This document shows positions 54,006 to 64,000 of a DNA stretch of 64,000 bases, one piece after another. The position numbers and the translations under genes were made by a program. Origin of the DNA: Bursaphelenchus xylophilus (taxonomy: Eukaryota; Nematoda; Chromadorea; Rhabditida; Aphelenchoididae); contig CAJFCV020000006.1 of NCBI GenBank assembly GCA_904066235.2, positions 5,890,001 through 5,954,000 of the forward strand. Direction: 5' to 3'. Position 1 is the stretch's first letter. Each line of letters starts with the position of its first letter. The notes beneath the pieces were generated by a model, which did not search any database, had not been told where the DNA came from, and worked only from the letters and a program-made list of their open reading frames with translations.

Positions 54006-57000
54006 TCAGAGATCGTCGTCGTCATTCTCCTTCCTCGTACAATAACACGCTAATCCAACCAGAATGGCGAAGAAAAACAATGTACAAAACAGCAGCATCC
54101 ATGTTGCTAACTAAAGAAAAAGGTTGGATTTGTTTTTCTCTGTCTACCTGATAATCTCCCAGCTGTTTGTCGAGTTGTGATATTTTCTGGAGGTTTCCTA
54201 CATCTACGGCGTCTAAATCTCTGGCATACCAATTCCAGAAAACATGACCTGGCCATCTGAACCCGCTTTTCATTTCAGGCGTATCTGTTATTGAAAGATA
54301 GTCCAATTTGTCCGACATTTCAGTCCAATTGAAGTTCAGACCACTGTTTTCCGGCGTAGGAATGCTACATGGGTCTTCCGATATATAATTTTAACTTACT
54401 CGTATTTTAGGAAGTTTATTATGAGTTCTGCAAAGATCTCGGTAACTCTTTTGTCTAGTTGCCAATTTCTATCTTTTCTTGTCTCCAAGAATCTCGGTTC
54501 TTTCTCGAATAGGAAAACCTCGTCAACTCCATGGAAAGCTCCTGCAAATACTCAAATAGGCAACGCTCCACTATAGACAGAAAACATTATGCGCAGATGC
54601 CAAGATTTCTGAAATTCTTGCAAATATCCTCAATACTACTGTATCCTTGCAAAAGTGTGTATTTTACTTTTTTTTCTTAAGTGGTACTGTTAAAATAGTA
54701 TCGTTAATTGTTTTCATAAGTAGTACTGTAAAGCAATTAGTCATTTTTTGAAATTTTTAAAAAAGACTGGATTTAGGAGTGTTCGGAAAATCATGTTCAT
54801 TCGTAATTTCACGTTAACGTCATTTTGAAAAATTCTGTAAAATTAATAACCCTAGTTCGCAACTATAGAAAGCCTAAAAAAATTTTAAGATTCAATTTTG
54901 TTTCAATTTTGCACTATTTTAAGACTGTATTAAACAAAGCACAAAGAGTTACTACCTTCGACAATCCTAATTTTCGAAACCCAAGAATGAACATGGTTTT
55001 CGAAACCAGCACCACTGAAACCCCAATCCAGTATTTTTTTTAAAATTTCAAAAAATACTTTATAACAGTACTACTTAAGAAAAAAAGTAAAGATCACATA
55101 AAATACATTTTTTTCAAAGATACAAGGGTATTGAGGGTATTTGCAAAATTCCGGAAATTTTAATAATGACGGCCATGCTCAAATATTATAATTTTTCTAT
55201 GAACTTACGATCGGTCAGGAAGTTCTCGCTCACATGGTCGAAGGAGTACAGGAAGACTGGGACCTGTTTCGAATAGGAGTTGGCTAGTCGTGAGGCTGGG
55301 GCGTCGTACCAGAAATGTGAGTACATCTGGGACAAGTAGATTTGAATATTTTAAAATTACCTTACCTGAAGCATTGATTCTTGTAAAATTTCTTGATCAG
55401 ATGAGGGATCATTCTTGGTCCATATATATTGATGTTTACATCCTTCAGCAATCAATCGATGATTCGAAAATCCGGTATAAGAATTAGTGAGATTCATGGC
55501 CAGATCTTCGGCTATCTGCGTATCCATTGCAGTAAAGTTGACCTCTTTCTCGTTTAGGACCACTGAAAACAAGATTCTCAAAGCCTGCTTACAAAATAGG
55601 AAGGAAAAGCGTCACTAAAAGGGAAAGAACTTGGCTAATCGCAAGCATTGTGACGCAAGGGAAATGAGTGAGACTTGTAAGTAAGGGCGGGGAATCTAGA
55701 AGATGCTGGCCAAATAATGGCTGCATTGAATAAGACAAACAAATCTCCGCGTTTTATGAGCTACTTACGAAGTCTCAATGAACTCTCATCCCTGGTCGTT
55801 CCCAGCATAATTGGGATTTTGGGGATGTTTGGATCGGCCAATAAGACCTCTGGCGCATCCGGGATAACTCCGTCTTCTCCATCGATCACTGGCACAAATT
55901 CTTCATAATCATCGTAATGAACTCGCTGAAATAGGGAACTTTCAAAAATTATTTTAAAATCGACGTTACCGCTGTATCCAAGATTTCGTCTTTGAGTTGT
56001 TTCTTGAAACAATCCAACATCTGAGATGAATTGAAGGATCTGCAGTGTAGCTTGGTGTCTAATGCTAGAGTGGCCGCTACTGCCGACTCTCTGACTACGC
56101 CGGGACTGATGGCTGTTCCACTTAGAAGTACTACTTTGTGAAATAATCCAACTGCTCGGGGAGAGAGGGCAAGAAGCGAAGCACAAGCTGCTCCTGACCC
56201 TTGACCCATCAGCATGATATTGTTGGGATCTCCACCGAAGACAACAGCGTTCTCTTTTACCCATTGCAAGGCCAGAATCTGGTCCCAAAGGCCGTTGTTA
56301 CCCGGTATTGTGCTGTCGCCAGTAGCTATGAATCCTGAAATGAGAGGTCAGAGATTATCCCGACTGAATTGTCCAATTAGCCCAAAGTGCAAAAGTCACG
56401 TCGATGGCTATTTAGGGCTTGAAGGCATCAAAGATTAAGCTATCGTAAGATTTGTAATAGAGCACTCACCTATTGGTCCTAATCGATAATTAATAGAAAC
56501 AAAAATAACTTTTCGTGATACAAAATTGTTCAAAATCGCATCTTGAGGATAATCACTGGCTGATCCTGACTGGAAGTTTCCTCCGTGGAGCCAGACAATC
56601 ACTGGATATGTGTCATTTGTGAACAATGGTGGTGCGAAAACATTCAGATATAGACAATCCTCGGATATATGGATCTTGTACAGATTCTGAGGGTCTGTAG
56701 ATCGAGTTCGGGGCAGCTGAGCGCACATGGGAGGGTATTGAGTGGCATTCATAACACCCCGCCAATGAGCTGGAGGATCTGGTTTCTGGAAGAGGTGAGG
56801 GTGAGCTTGGATTCACTTACTTGGAATCTGAGAACGCCTACGGGTGGGGCAGCATAAGGAATGCCTTTGAAGACGGCGAAGTCATTGGCGCCTATCGTCT
56901 GAAATTTGTATCATTTATTTTGTTCTTTACACAAAAGCAACATACCAGATATTCTCCTCTGATGGATCCCGAATTGATGGTTAACTCGATGGGATGGGTG

Positions 57001-57068
57001 CGGCGTGGCTGGGCCGTGCATGTCCGGAAATATGTAAAGGTGAGCAACAAACTCAGCACAGATGACAT
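54006..57068 (-). CDS. Cholinesterase-like membrane protein lacking the catalytic serine
   Basis: Alpha/beta-hydrolase-fold type I membrane protein. Signal peptide MSSVLSLLLTFTYFRTCTA is encoded from ATG 57068. Esterase landmarks follow: NSGSIRGEYL, ANDFAVFKGIPYAAPPVGVL, ISEDCLYLNVFAPP, VIVWLHGGNFQSGSASD, VIFVSINYRLGPIGF and NNGLWDQILALQWVKENAVV. The nucleophile elbow reads GQGSG instead of GxSxG, so the catalytic Ser position is Gly. Acid (TRDESS) and His (AFHGVDEVFLF) positions are kept. The end has FWNWYARD, a transmembrane helix (LLFCTLFFFAILVGLACYC) and a short TRKENDDDDL tail. This is the plan of non-enzymatic cholinesterase-like adhesion molecules such as gliotactin and neuroligin; C. 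elegans GLIT-1 is the best guess. One intron contains a MITE. Confidence 0.85.
54603..55162. mobile_element. Second foldback-family MITE inside an esterase-gene intron
   Basis: Outer arms pair ATTTCTGAAATTCTTGCAAA with TTTGCAAAATTCCGGAAAT. The interior shares TTAAGTAGTACTGT, CATGTTCATTC and TTTTCGAAACCAGCACC blocks with the element at 9.5-11.8 kb, but the GACGATTGGGG termini are absent. About 560 bp, no coding capacity. It fills most of the intron between the exons ending near 55209 and starting near 54543. Confidence 0.7.
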
Positions 57069-60000
57069 GATCTAAGACATGATCTGTACCAAATGGCAGT
57101 GTTGTAAAAGGCACGACCCAACTGAGTTCGGGCTTCAATTCATCTGAAACCATGGTTTATCATCATCTATTATATATCTCTTATGTTGTCATAAACAGAC
57201 AGTATCTGTCATATGACATCACGCAAGATTCGTCAAACGAAACCCAAATTTATCAAAGTAGGGAGGTCGCGACATTATACACAAAAAATAAATGTCTCGG
57301 CTCTAGTTAGAGAGAAGACCAGCATATATAAAGCCAAGGCATTTTGATGTATAGTTGCCGCACAAGTTTGTTATCCGACCCCGAGGTCGGGACTTCTGAC
57401 CAGCGGCGATTCCGGTTCCTCCGGAAGACCGTGCTTGGAATGTTCTTGGCAGTGCCGGGTCTCGGGCTAACGAACCCCAACCCGAGATTGGAATCCAAGT
57501 GAGGCGGAGGGGTCTTCTGAAGCCAGCAGACAGCACTTCTGCATTGCGCGGCTTTTCTAAGACATTTTTTGTGGCCTCGGAGATTTTACACCAGCGGGAC
57601 GGAAGAGCCGAGAAACCAAGAAGATTTGTTTTTGCAAAGACTTTCGGGCCTCGGGGCCATTCCCTTCTGAATCCCCATCTGGGATGCTGGCTACGTTTTC
57701 GACATGGATCGATGTCGTCGGTTTTTGTGTGGCCGCCGCTTTTTTTGCTTTTACTCAAATACATCCGCACCCTTATCAGTAGTGTTCTTCTGGGTTCGGG
57801 CCTCCAAATTTGTCATCATACTTCATTATAATTACTGCAGAACACTCTTAAATTATTGAGGCTTAAAAGCGGACGTTGAGTTTGACACGTTTGATATTTA
57901 GGTGCGTGCTTAACAAAAATGGTGATGAATTTTTAAAGGGTCGTATGTAAAAAGAATTTGGACTTAACGGCTTCGCTTGAATTGGGCTTAATGAGTAATT
58001 GGAAGACTCAAATGCACACAGGCAATCTATAATATCACCGAAACACCAAAAACACATGAGAAAAGATGCAGACTCAGAATTCATATTATACACATGAGAA
58101 ATCCCGGCGTGAGATGTTTGACAGGCTTTGTAGAGCAATAAAATGTAGATTACTATTTGGCTAGCTACATTATTTGCAAAGCAATCGGCTAGCCATTTTT
58201 AAACTTTTTAAACAATTTCGCAAAACGATTCCAGTTCGTATATTTTTTGTCTAGTGTTATGTATTATTGCCGACTCTGCATGCCACATTTACATGGTTAA
58301 TGTCATTCCTAGAGAAGGTGGTGGCCCAGGTGGAATACCTGATCTAATTGTAATTCCCCTAATGGTGACAAAGTCAGCTGTTTTCTGGGGTTTGTCTGTT
58401 ATTATTTTTGAAAATAATTGTAATTAACATGGCTTTCCTTAGAGTTTCGTATCTTGCGACAGAAGATTCTTTTTCAGGGTAATCAAGTATAATTACTCGT
58501 TAGGTTGTTTAACGGAGGTTGTGGGACTGCAGGTGACATGATATGGTTCGAAGAGCATTTTTTTAAAACGAATTATGCCAACAGATTTGTAACGGAGGCC
58601 GGTTAATTATGCGTATTACATTCCAAGCGTTTCAACTCTTACCTCAAGCGGCACTCAAGAAACTACATCAGTAATTGCCCTTGACTTAATTTCATGGTCC
58701 CGACTATTTCAATTACGTAAACGCATGGAACCTGTCATTAAGTCGTCCCTGGTATCAATTATGATGACATCCTTGATGTAAACGGGCATGTGGTTTCACT
58801 TTCACAGTTCGTCATTCCCTAGTGCATGATTGGAGATAGTTAGTTGATACTCATTTTGTTGCAGGATTGTTAGTAGGCTAATTGCATGTCTCTCTTCCAT
58901 CAGGTCTATATTATTATTGGGTCTAGAACTTTTTTCTGGCTTTAGATATTACTGTTTTACGTTTTCTCCATACAATTTTAGTGTCTCGATTGAGTTACAC
59001 AATTCCAAAGGTCGTTGTGTACTTTTAGCTCTGTGTGGAATCCTTTAATTCCCGAGATTCGGAAACCCACCAAGACGCCATTATACGAACTCATTATCCT
59101 TTTTCTTAGATCTTGCACTATATACATCTGTCGCTCACAGCGCCGGCTGTTATGCGCACTGAAAAAAATCATTCTCTTGCGCGCTTATCCATCTATAATA
59201 GATTTATATGTAGATATGTTCAGAATCAAAGTTGTTATTGTTCGACTGTAAATTATATACTAATACAGTATTTTTATTTTTAAGAATATTACTAAGGTCT
59301 GTCTCGCTCTATACGTATATAAATAAAATTAGTCGTGATCTATAACAGTGCAGTAAGTTAGGATTATATTCCAAGGACCATAATTCTAATAACCAGCTTT
59401 ATGACTATCTAAGTGGGCGCAATTACAATGACGTTCTTATCCTTCCCAAAACCAGATTACTATGTTTATAGTGGTGTTCTGGACCCCTCCCTACTTCCGC
59501 CCGTCGTTCATTCAAACCTAATTTGTGAGGTGCCATTTAATTTTTCTTTCCTTTGCACCTGTTTCTACAAACCAACGTGTTTTGAAGAAGAGCGGCCATA
59601 ATGTCCAAAACGTTGGCCATTTCGAGAATTTTTTCCTTTTCTTGAAATCTGAAAAACGTGGGATTTTGCAGTCTTAAGTCATTGTACAGTTTTGAGTTGT
59701 TTTGTTAAGGAGTAAAACAGGTTGTACTTTCACTGCGCTTGTAGATAGTTATTTCTGCAGAATAATTCATTGAATCCGTATGTTTTATCCTCTCAGTGCA
59801 AGCTTTAAATCGGCTAATTTTGGAGGCTTCAGAAGTGGGTCCCGCGAGGGTATTACTTATTAAAACCAATGTCTGCCGTCTCATCATTTTCTGCTTGAGC
59901 CAATTGTCCATTCCTTAAGATTGTTTGGGTGGTAGAACCCAGTAACTAGTTACGGCTTTGTAAAAGTAGCCCCCCCCCCCCACACAGGTCATTATTGTTT

Positions 60001-61566
60001 TGGCACTCCTTCCGCCCTCGGGCAAAACAAGGCCATGATTGGATTTCCTGCCTGCCGGGGGCTTTGGGGCGGCTAACTATACATAGTTGTATTACTCGGA
60101 TTACCGTCTTAATTTACTTTCTTTTTATTTCAACACTGATCTCTGTAGAAATGGGTACCACCCTCTAACTACATTAGCCACTTGACACCTCCATTCCTAC
60201 AAATACCCTTTTCGGAATGAAATTATAATATTCATGGAAATTCGGCGATATGTATCTATCCGGATGGGCTGTGTTTTGGGAGCTCCATTCGGTTATGGCC
60301 AAAGGCTTTTTTATGGCCGAAAAGTCGAGCGAAGAGGTCATTTCCGTCCGGTCTGCCTTAAGGAAAGCGAGGTGCCATTCCGCCCCCCCCCCGTCCCTCA
60401 CCCTCCTCCCGCCTTTCGAATTTCGGTGCTAAGGAGATAGCACCAGAAGTTATAGAGATGGGGCTAATATGGGTAGGTCTATACTGCTCTAAAGCTTATC
60501 AGACTGGATTAGAAACAAATTGTCTTGTATGCAGTATACAGTTTTCTTGGCACTCTTCTCCCAAAAGTAATTCAATTTGCTCGAATGTGGGCAAAAAAGA
60601 GGAACAGACAGAAATGGGAGATGAGCAGACCGGGAGCTGTTCTCGATAATATAACCTTTTGACAGTACGGGTCCTTCTTTTCTAGCCGGATCCACCTTCT
60701 TCTATTGCCCTCCTCGAAAGTTCGCAAATGGCGTGTCAGGTTTGAAGTGCTCCATTGTCCTTCTACCCTGCGGCGTTCTTCTAGCTTTTGTGCCTGCAAA
60801 CGGCTTCTCGTTGTAGTATACTAAATTGTAGCTTTAGTCGATGATTCTGCGCAATGATTGTATCCTTCAATGCACAATGTTATGTATAAATGCGTTTGCA
60901 TGTCCAACACTAAGCAGGCTTCGTTGACATTTGTTTTTACATTACATTTGCATGATACTGCTAAATTTGGGTGTAATAAGTATTTTAAGAAAGCGTAGTG
61001 TAATGTTCGTATCCTAGTGTTCGAGAGAACAGCATTCGAAGGACCATCAGATGAGATGGTCGTTCGCTTTATTGCTCCCTTCTCATTTTGTGCTAATTTT
61101 GGGAGAGGTTATAACCGGTTACCACTAAATTCCAAGTTGTATAGATACCCATAAACAAAGTGTTGTTTTATGTTTATTCTATTATTCTGATGCCTGGAGT
61201 ACTCAAATATTTTTTACATTTTTCTTACTCATTACTGGGCCGAACGTAAAAGCCACCTTATTTTCTCGAATACTCCGCCTCAAACGGCCTGAGGGCTTGA
61301 TAATTATTCCCCTAGCGCGTCATCAAGCCGGCTCTCAGGGGACGACGCATTTAATGTCAGCGTTCATAAAATATGTGACAATCCGTGTTCTGTCTGAGTA
61401 ATCGAGCCCATTTTTGCTCGAGTAACTAAACTTTTATTTAAATTTACACCCCCCCCCCCCCTTTTCTTCTTCTCCCTAGGCCCTTTTTCAGCTCTGATGC
61501 CTCTGGAATAAAAGCACGACGGTGTTGGCTTTCCGAGGTCGGGCAAAATATTTACGTATTTCTTAT
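57069..61566. promoter_or_regulatory. Divergent intergenic region between esterase-like and BIRC6-like genes
   Basis: 4.5 kb without a supported gene. Two long open frames (minus 57303-57770 and others) look like chance. Three long poly-C runs occur (59970-59981, 60383-60392, 61449-61461). Likely regulatory sequence of the two flanking genes. Confidence 0.45.
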
Positions 61567-63898
61567 ATGAACGGTTTGCAGAGTTTATCCTGCCGTCCAA
61601 TCCTACCATATCTATATACTTTATTCCCAAGTCCAGCCAAGATTAACGTCTTCACTCGCTGCCTGCCCTCGCGAAGGGCTCCGGCCGTCCAGGAGAAGAA
61701 GGCTGTACCCGATTCGCCTGTCTCCGTGGCTAGTCGTGACTCAGACGAAAGCGCCTTATCAAGTAGTTCCACCGATCACGCAGTCAAACTCCAACCGCAG
61801 ATCCCACTCGGATTACCGGAGGGTGCCGAGAAACGACTGCCACGCCTGGACTCGCCCATTCTTCTGGGTAAGTGGGAAGGGCATGGAAAGTGCAATCTGT
61901 TTAGAATTGGGATTTGTCCAGAAAGAGAATAGCACGCGTTTCTCCGCGGCCTTTGATCCGTGCAGACCTTATAATGCCCTTAGGGCAGGTCTTTTCGTTC
62001 TCGCCAGTCAGTTTTTTGGGTCCGGAGGCGGACGGGTGTTAGGACTTCCATACATTTCTATAATATTATGATATTCGAAATTAATATCTTGGGAAGGAAA
62101 ACAACCCCAAACTCAGGGCATTTTCACAATGTATTGTGGTTATAAATTTTTGGATTCAATTACTAAATGATAGACGCACCATTTGTGGACCTAATTTTGA
62201 TTTGCCATTTAACCAGATATACAGTAAAAATCCAGGAACAATTAGAAAATGTAATGCATAAGTGCTAAAAGGCCTAGGCTGTATCTGTGGGTGGAGGTCG
62301 TCCTCGGAAGTGGCCGAACCAGGTTCATCAAGACGCCTTAGGGCCTTCCTCCAAAGCGCGGAAGGCCTCTTCCCCCGGCCCTAATAAGCTCCACTTTTAG
62401 TTGCTTCGTTTTCTAATAATTGTATTCTGGCCATGTCTGGGCCCTTCACCTTCCCCGCTAATTAATCACTTTACAGAGACCAGTCGAAGAAAGATCCTTG
62501 CCTTTGTACACGGATCCAAAGACGTTGTTATTTCGACCGGCCGAGCAATTGGAAGAGTTGTAATGGGAGCCAGTTCGAGTTCGTCTAGTCCCGAACCAGA
62601 TGACATCGAAAGTATGGCCACTAGACTCCATCAGCTCCTTCTCCAGAAACCGTGCAGGATGAGTGATATGTTGAAGGTCATTGGGTGAGTAATTCACTCA
62701 CCCCCTATGAAACGCGAAAATATTTTTGAATGAATGTCTCTGTTCATACTATTCCTTACAGAATCCTCGGAGAAACCACACCTGGAGAGAAACAGGAGCT
62801 CATCAAGCTGGGAGTCCTTTCCAGAATCTTATCTGAAATCGAACAATGCTCACATCTGGAGCACTTAAATCCACGACAAAGTTCTGGAGACGAGAAACGA
62901 CGACAAAGAATTTGGACCCGCAGACCAAGTACAACATCATCGAATAGAGGAGTCGGATATGGAAGGGGATCTACTAAATCCAGGTGGGATATTGAAAGGA
63001 CTGTGGAAGAAAGAATTGCTCAAGAAGAACACCTTATGTGGTTGCTCTGTTCTTTGACTACCTTCCTTTGTGGCGATGCACTCAGTCTGTCAGAATCCAC
63101 ATTAGATTTAACCCCGCCTAAAGATCAGCCAGTAATTCAAGGATATGTGATCGACGAATTGAACAATTCCCCATTGTTATCCTTATTCGAATATCATTTC
63201 AATAATGACAGTGTATTCGATATCAGTCAGCATATGGATTTCTATCAAGTGAGTGAAATCAGATATTTCCGAATGCCTTTAGGCCCTAATCGAACTCGCC
63301 GCTGCCCTCGCATATGTCCCCGACTTCTTGCCCTTAATGGTACAACCCAGACCTGATGCCAAGTCTATCGTCAAGGAGTTGTTACCTCGTTTCAAGGCTA
63401 CTTTGAATGCCTATCCGAGTTCAGTACGAGGACAATCATCACCTGACTTTGCTTTAATGGACTTTATTCGAAAGGTGAACGATCTCTCTGATGTAAGTTC
63501 AAATTATTGAAACGTCATCGTAGTACCTACCGGGATAAATGTCCCAGTTATTCGTTATAAAAAATATTGTTGTTTCATGTTGAAAATGAACTCTTTGCAA
63601 CCGAAATATTTTCGTAAACACTTTAAGAATGTCTAGTTACTTACGGCATGCACGCAGACACACAATTACAACAACTACAATGCGCCTCTTTTTAGATAAT
63701 CTTCAAGCTTACCAAGAAATACGAAATCAATTTACCCCCGGAACGGAGAATAAAGACGGCGGTGATTGGGACAAGAAAAAGACCTTCGATTCCGATCGAA
63801 CAAATAAACCCGGAGACATTGGAGACTGGGAACGCCCCTGTTTCAATAAATGCCATCTATGCCGAGGCTCTGCAAGATGTTCAAATTCAGACTCACAA
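61567..63898 (+). CDS. ubc-17: BIRC6/UBC-17-like ubiquitin-conjugating enzyme, 5' part (truncated by window end)
   Basis: N-terminal and middle part of a homologue of BIRC6/BRUCE, a giant E2/E3 ubiquitin enzyme that restrains apoptosis. Exons 61567-61867, 62477-62684, 62762-63248, 63283-63492 and 63696-63898 join in phase. Family landmarks are MLKVIGILGETTPGEKQELI, GVGYGRGSTKSRWDIERTVE, EEHLMWLLCSLTTFLC, LLSLFEYHFNNDSVFDISQH and AIYAEALQDVQIQTH, which lie in BIRC6 just before its C-terminal UBC domain. That domain is expected beyond the right edge. No BIR domain or giant N-terminal region is seen upstream, as in the short C. elegans UBC-17. The first exon (MNGLQSLSCRPILPYLY) is Ser-rich and the start is less certain than the rest. 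Confidence 0.75.
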
Positions 63899-64000
63899 GT
63901 AAGTAGAGAATGTCATGCAACTTTGCATACTCCTCATACTGTAACATAATGTCGGTAATTTATTTCTTGCTTCCCTTTGCTTGCAATAATAATCTAACCT

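Noticed and set aside
57303..57770. A 155-codon minus-strand frame in the large spacer
   Set aside because: Arg/Gly/Pro-rich composition without domain features, no splice or start context. Treated as chance.
1..64000. CRISPR arrays, bacterial operons or phage genes
   Set aside because: No spaced direct repeats of that kind are seen, and spliceosomal introns and animal gene families show the DNA is eukaryotic.

Overview
The window looks like nuclear DNA of a nematode. Genes are broken into short exons by very small introns (often 35-60 nt, ending TTTAG or TTTCAG). Several first exons lie just downstream of an acceptor-like site, as expected for spliced-leader trans-splicing. The families also fit: a patched-related (PTR) protein, a cuticlin-type ZP protein, DYC-1/NOS1AP, DYF-6/IFT46, an IFE-4-type cap-binding protein and a PEF-less calpain. 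I cannot name the species. All gene models were built by hand from splice signals and family alignments recalled from memory, not from any search.

Layout. 0.6-5.0 kb (+) calpain; 5.5-5.9 kb (+) small single-exon protein; 6.3-8.5 kb (+) phospholipase B-like protein; 8.6-9.5 kb (-) metallo-beta-lactamase-fold protein with degraded metal ligands; 9.5-11.8 kb foldback transposon with a nested mariner-like element; 12.1-14.2 kb (-) MATH/BTB protein; 14.8-16.6 kb (-) PA-TM-RING ubiquitin ligase; 17.6-18.4 kb (-) eIF4E2/4EHP; 20.9-26.5 kb (+) NOS1AP/DYC-1 adaptor; 27.3-28.1 kb (+) secreted Thr-rich protein with ten furin-like sites; 28.5-30.2 kb (-) ZP/cuticlin-like protein; 32.3-35.3 kb (+) patched-related protein; 35.4-36.1 kb (-) miniature DZIP1-like protein; 37.2-38.1 kb (+) four-helix membrane protein; 38.1-39.3 kb (-) short-chain dehydrogenase; 39.6-41.3 kb (+) IFT46/DYF-6; 45.1-52.1 kb (+) ADAMTS protease; 54.0-57.1 kb (-) cholinesterase-like membrane protein without its nucleophile; 61.6 kb to the right edge (+) BIRC6/UBC-17 homologue, cut off by the window.

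The strongest non-obvious signals are these. (1) A cilia pair: IFT46 and a 173-residue DZIP1-like protein each have a consensus RFX/DAF-19 X-box about 45-55 bp before the ATG. (2) The ADAMTS gene keeps reading frame past two of its own splice donors, giving an alternative Lys-rich tail and an alternative Gln/Pro-rich tail. (3) A secreted precursor carries ten regularly spaced R/K-x-K/R-R sites, six followed by Ser-Glu. (4) Two predicted pseudoenzymes, one with the metallo-beta-lactamase fold and one with the esterase fold. (5) Many palindromic non-autonomous DNA transposons, several inside introns, including one foldback family found with two different sets of ends. Several recognised genes have C. 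elegans homologues that I recall as X-linked, so this may be X-chromosome (Nigon X) sequence.
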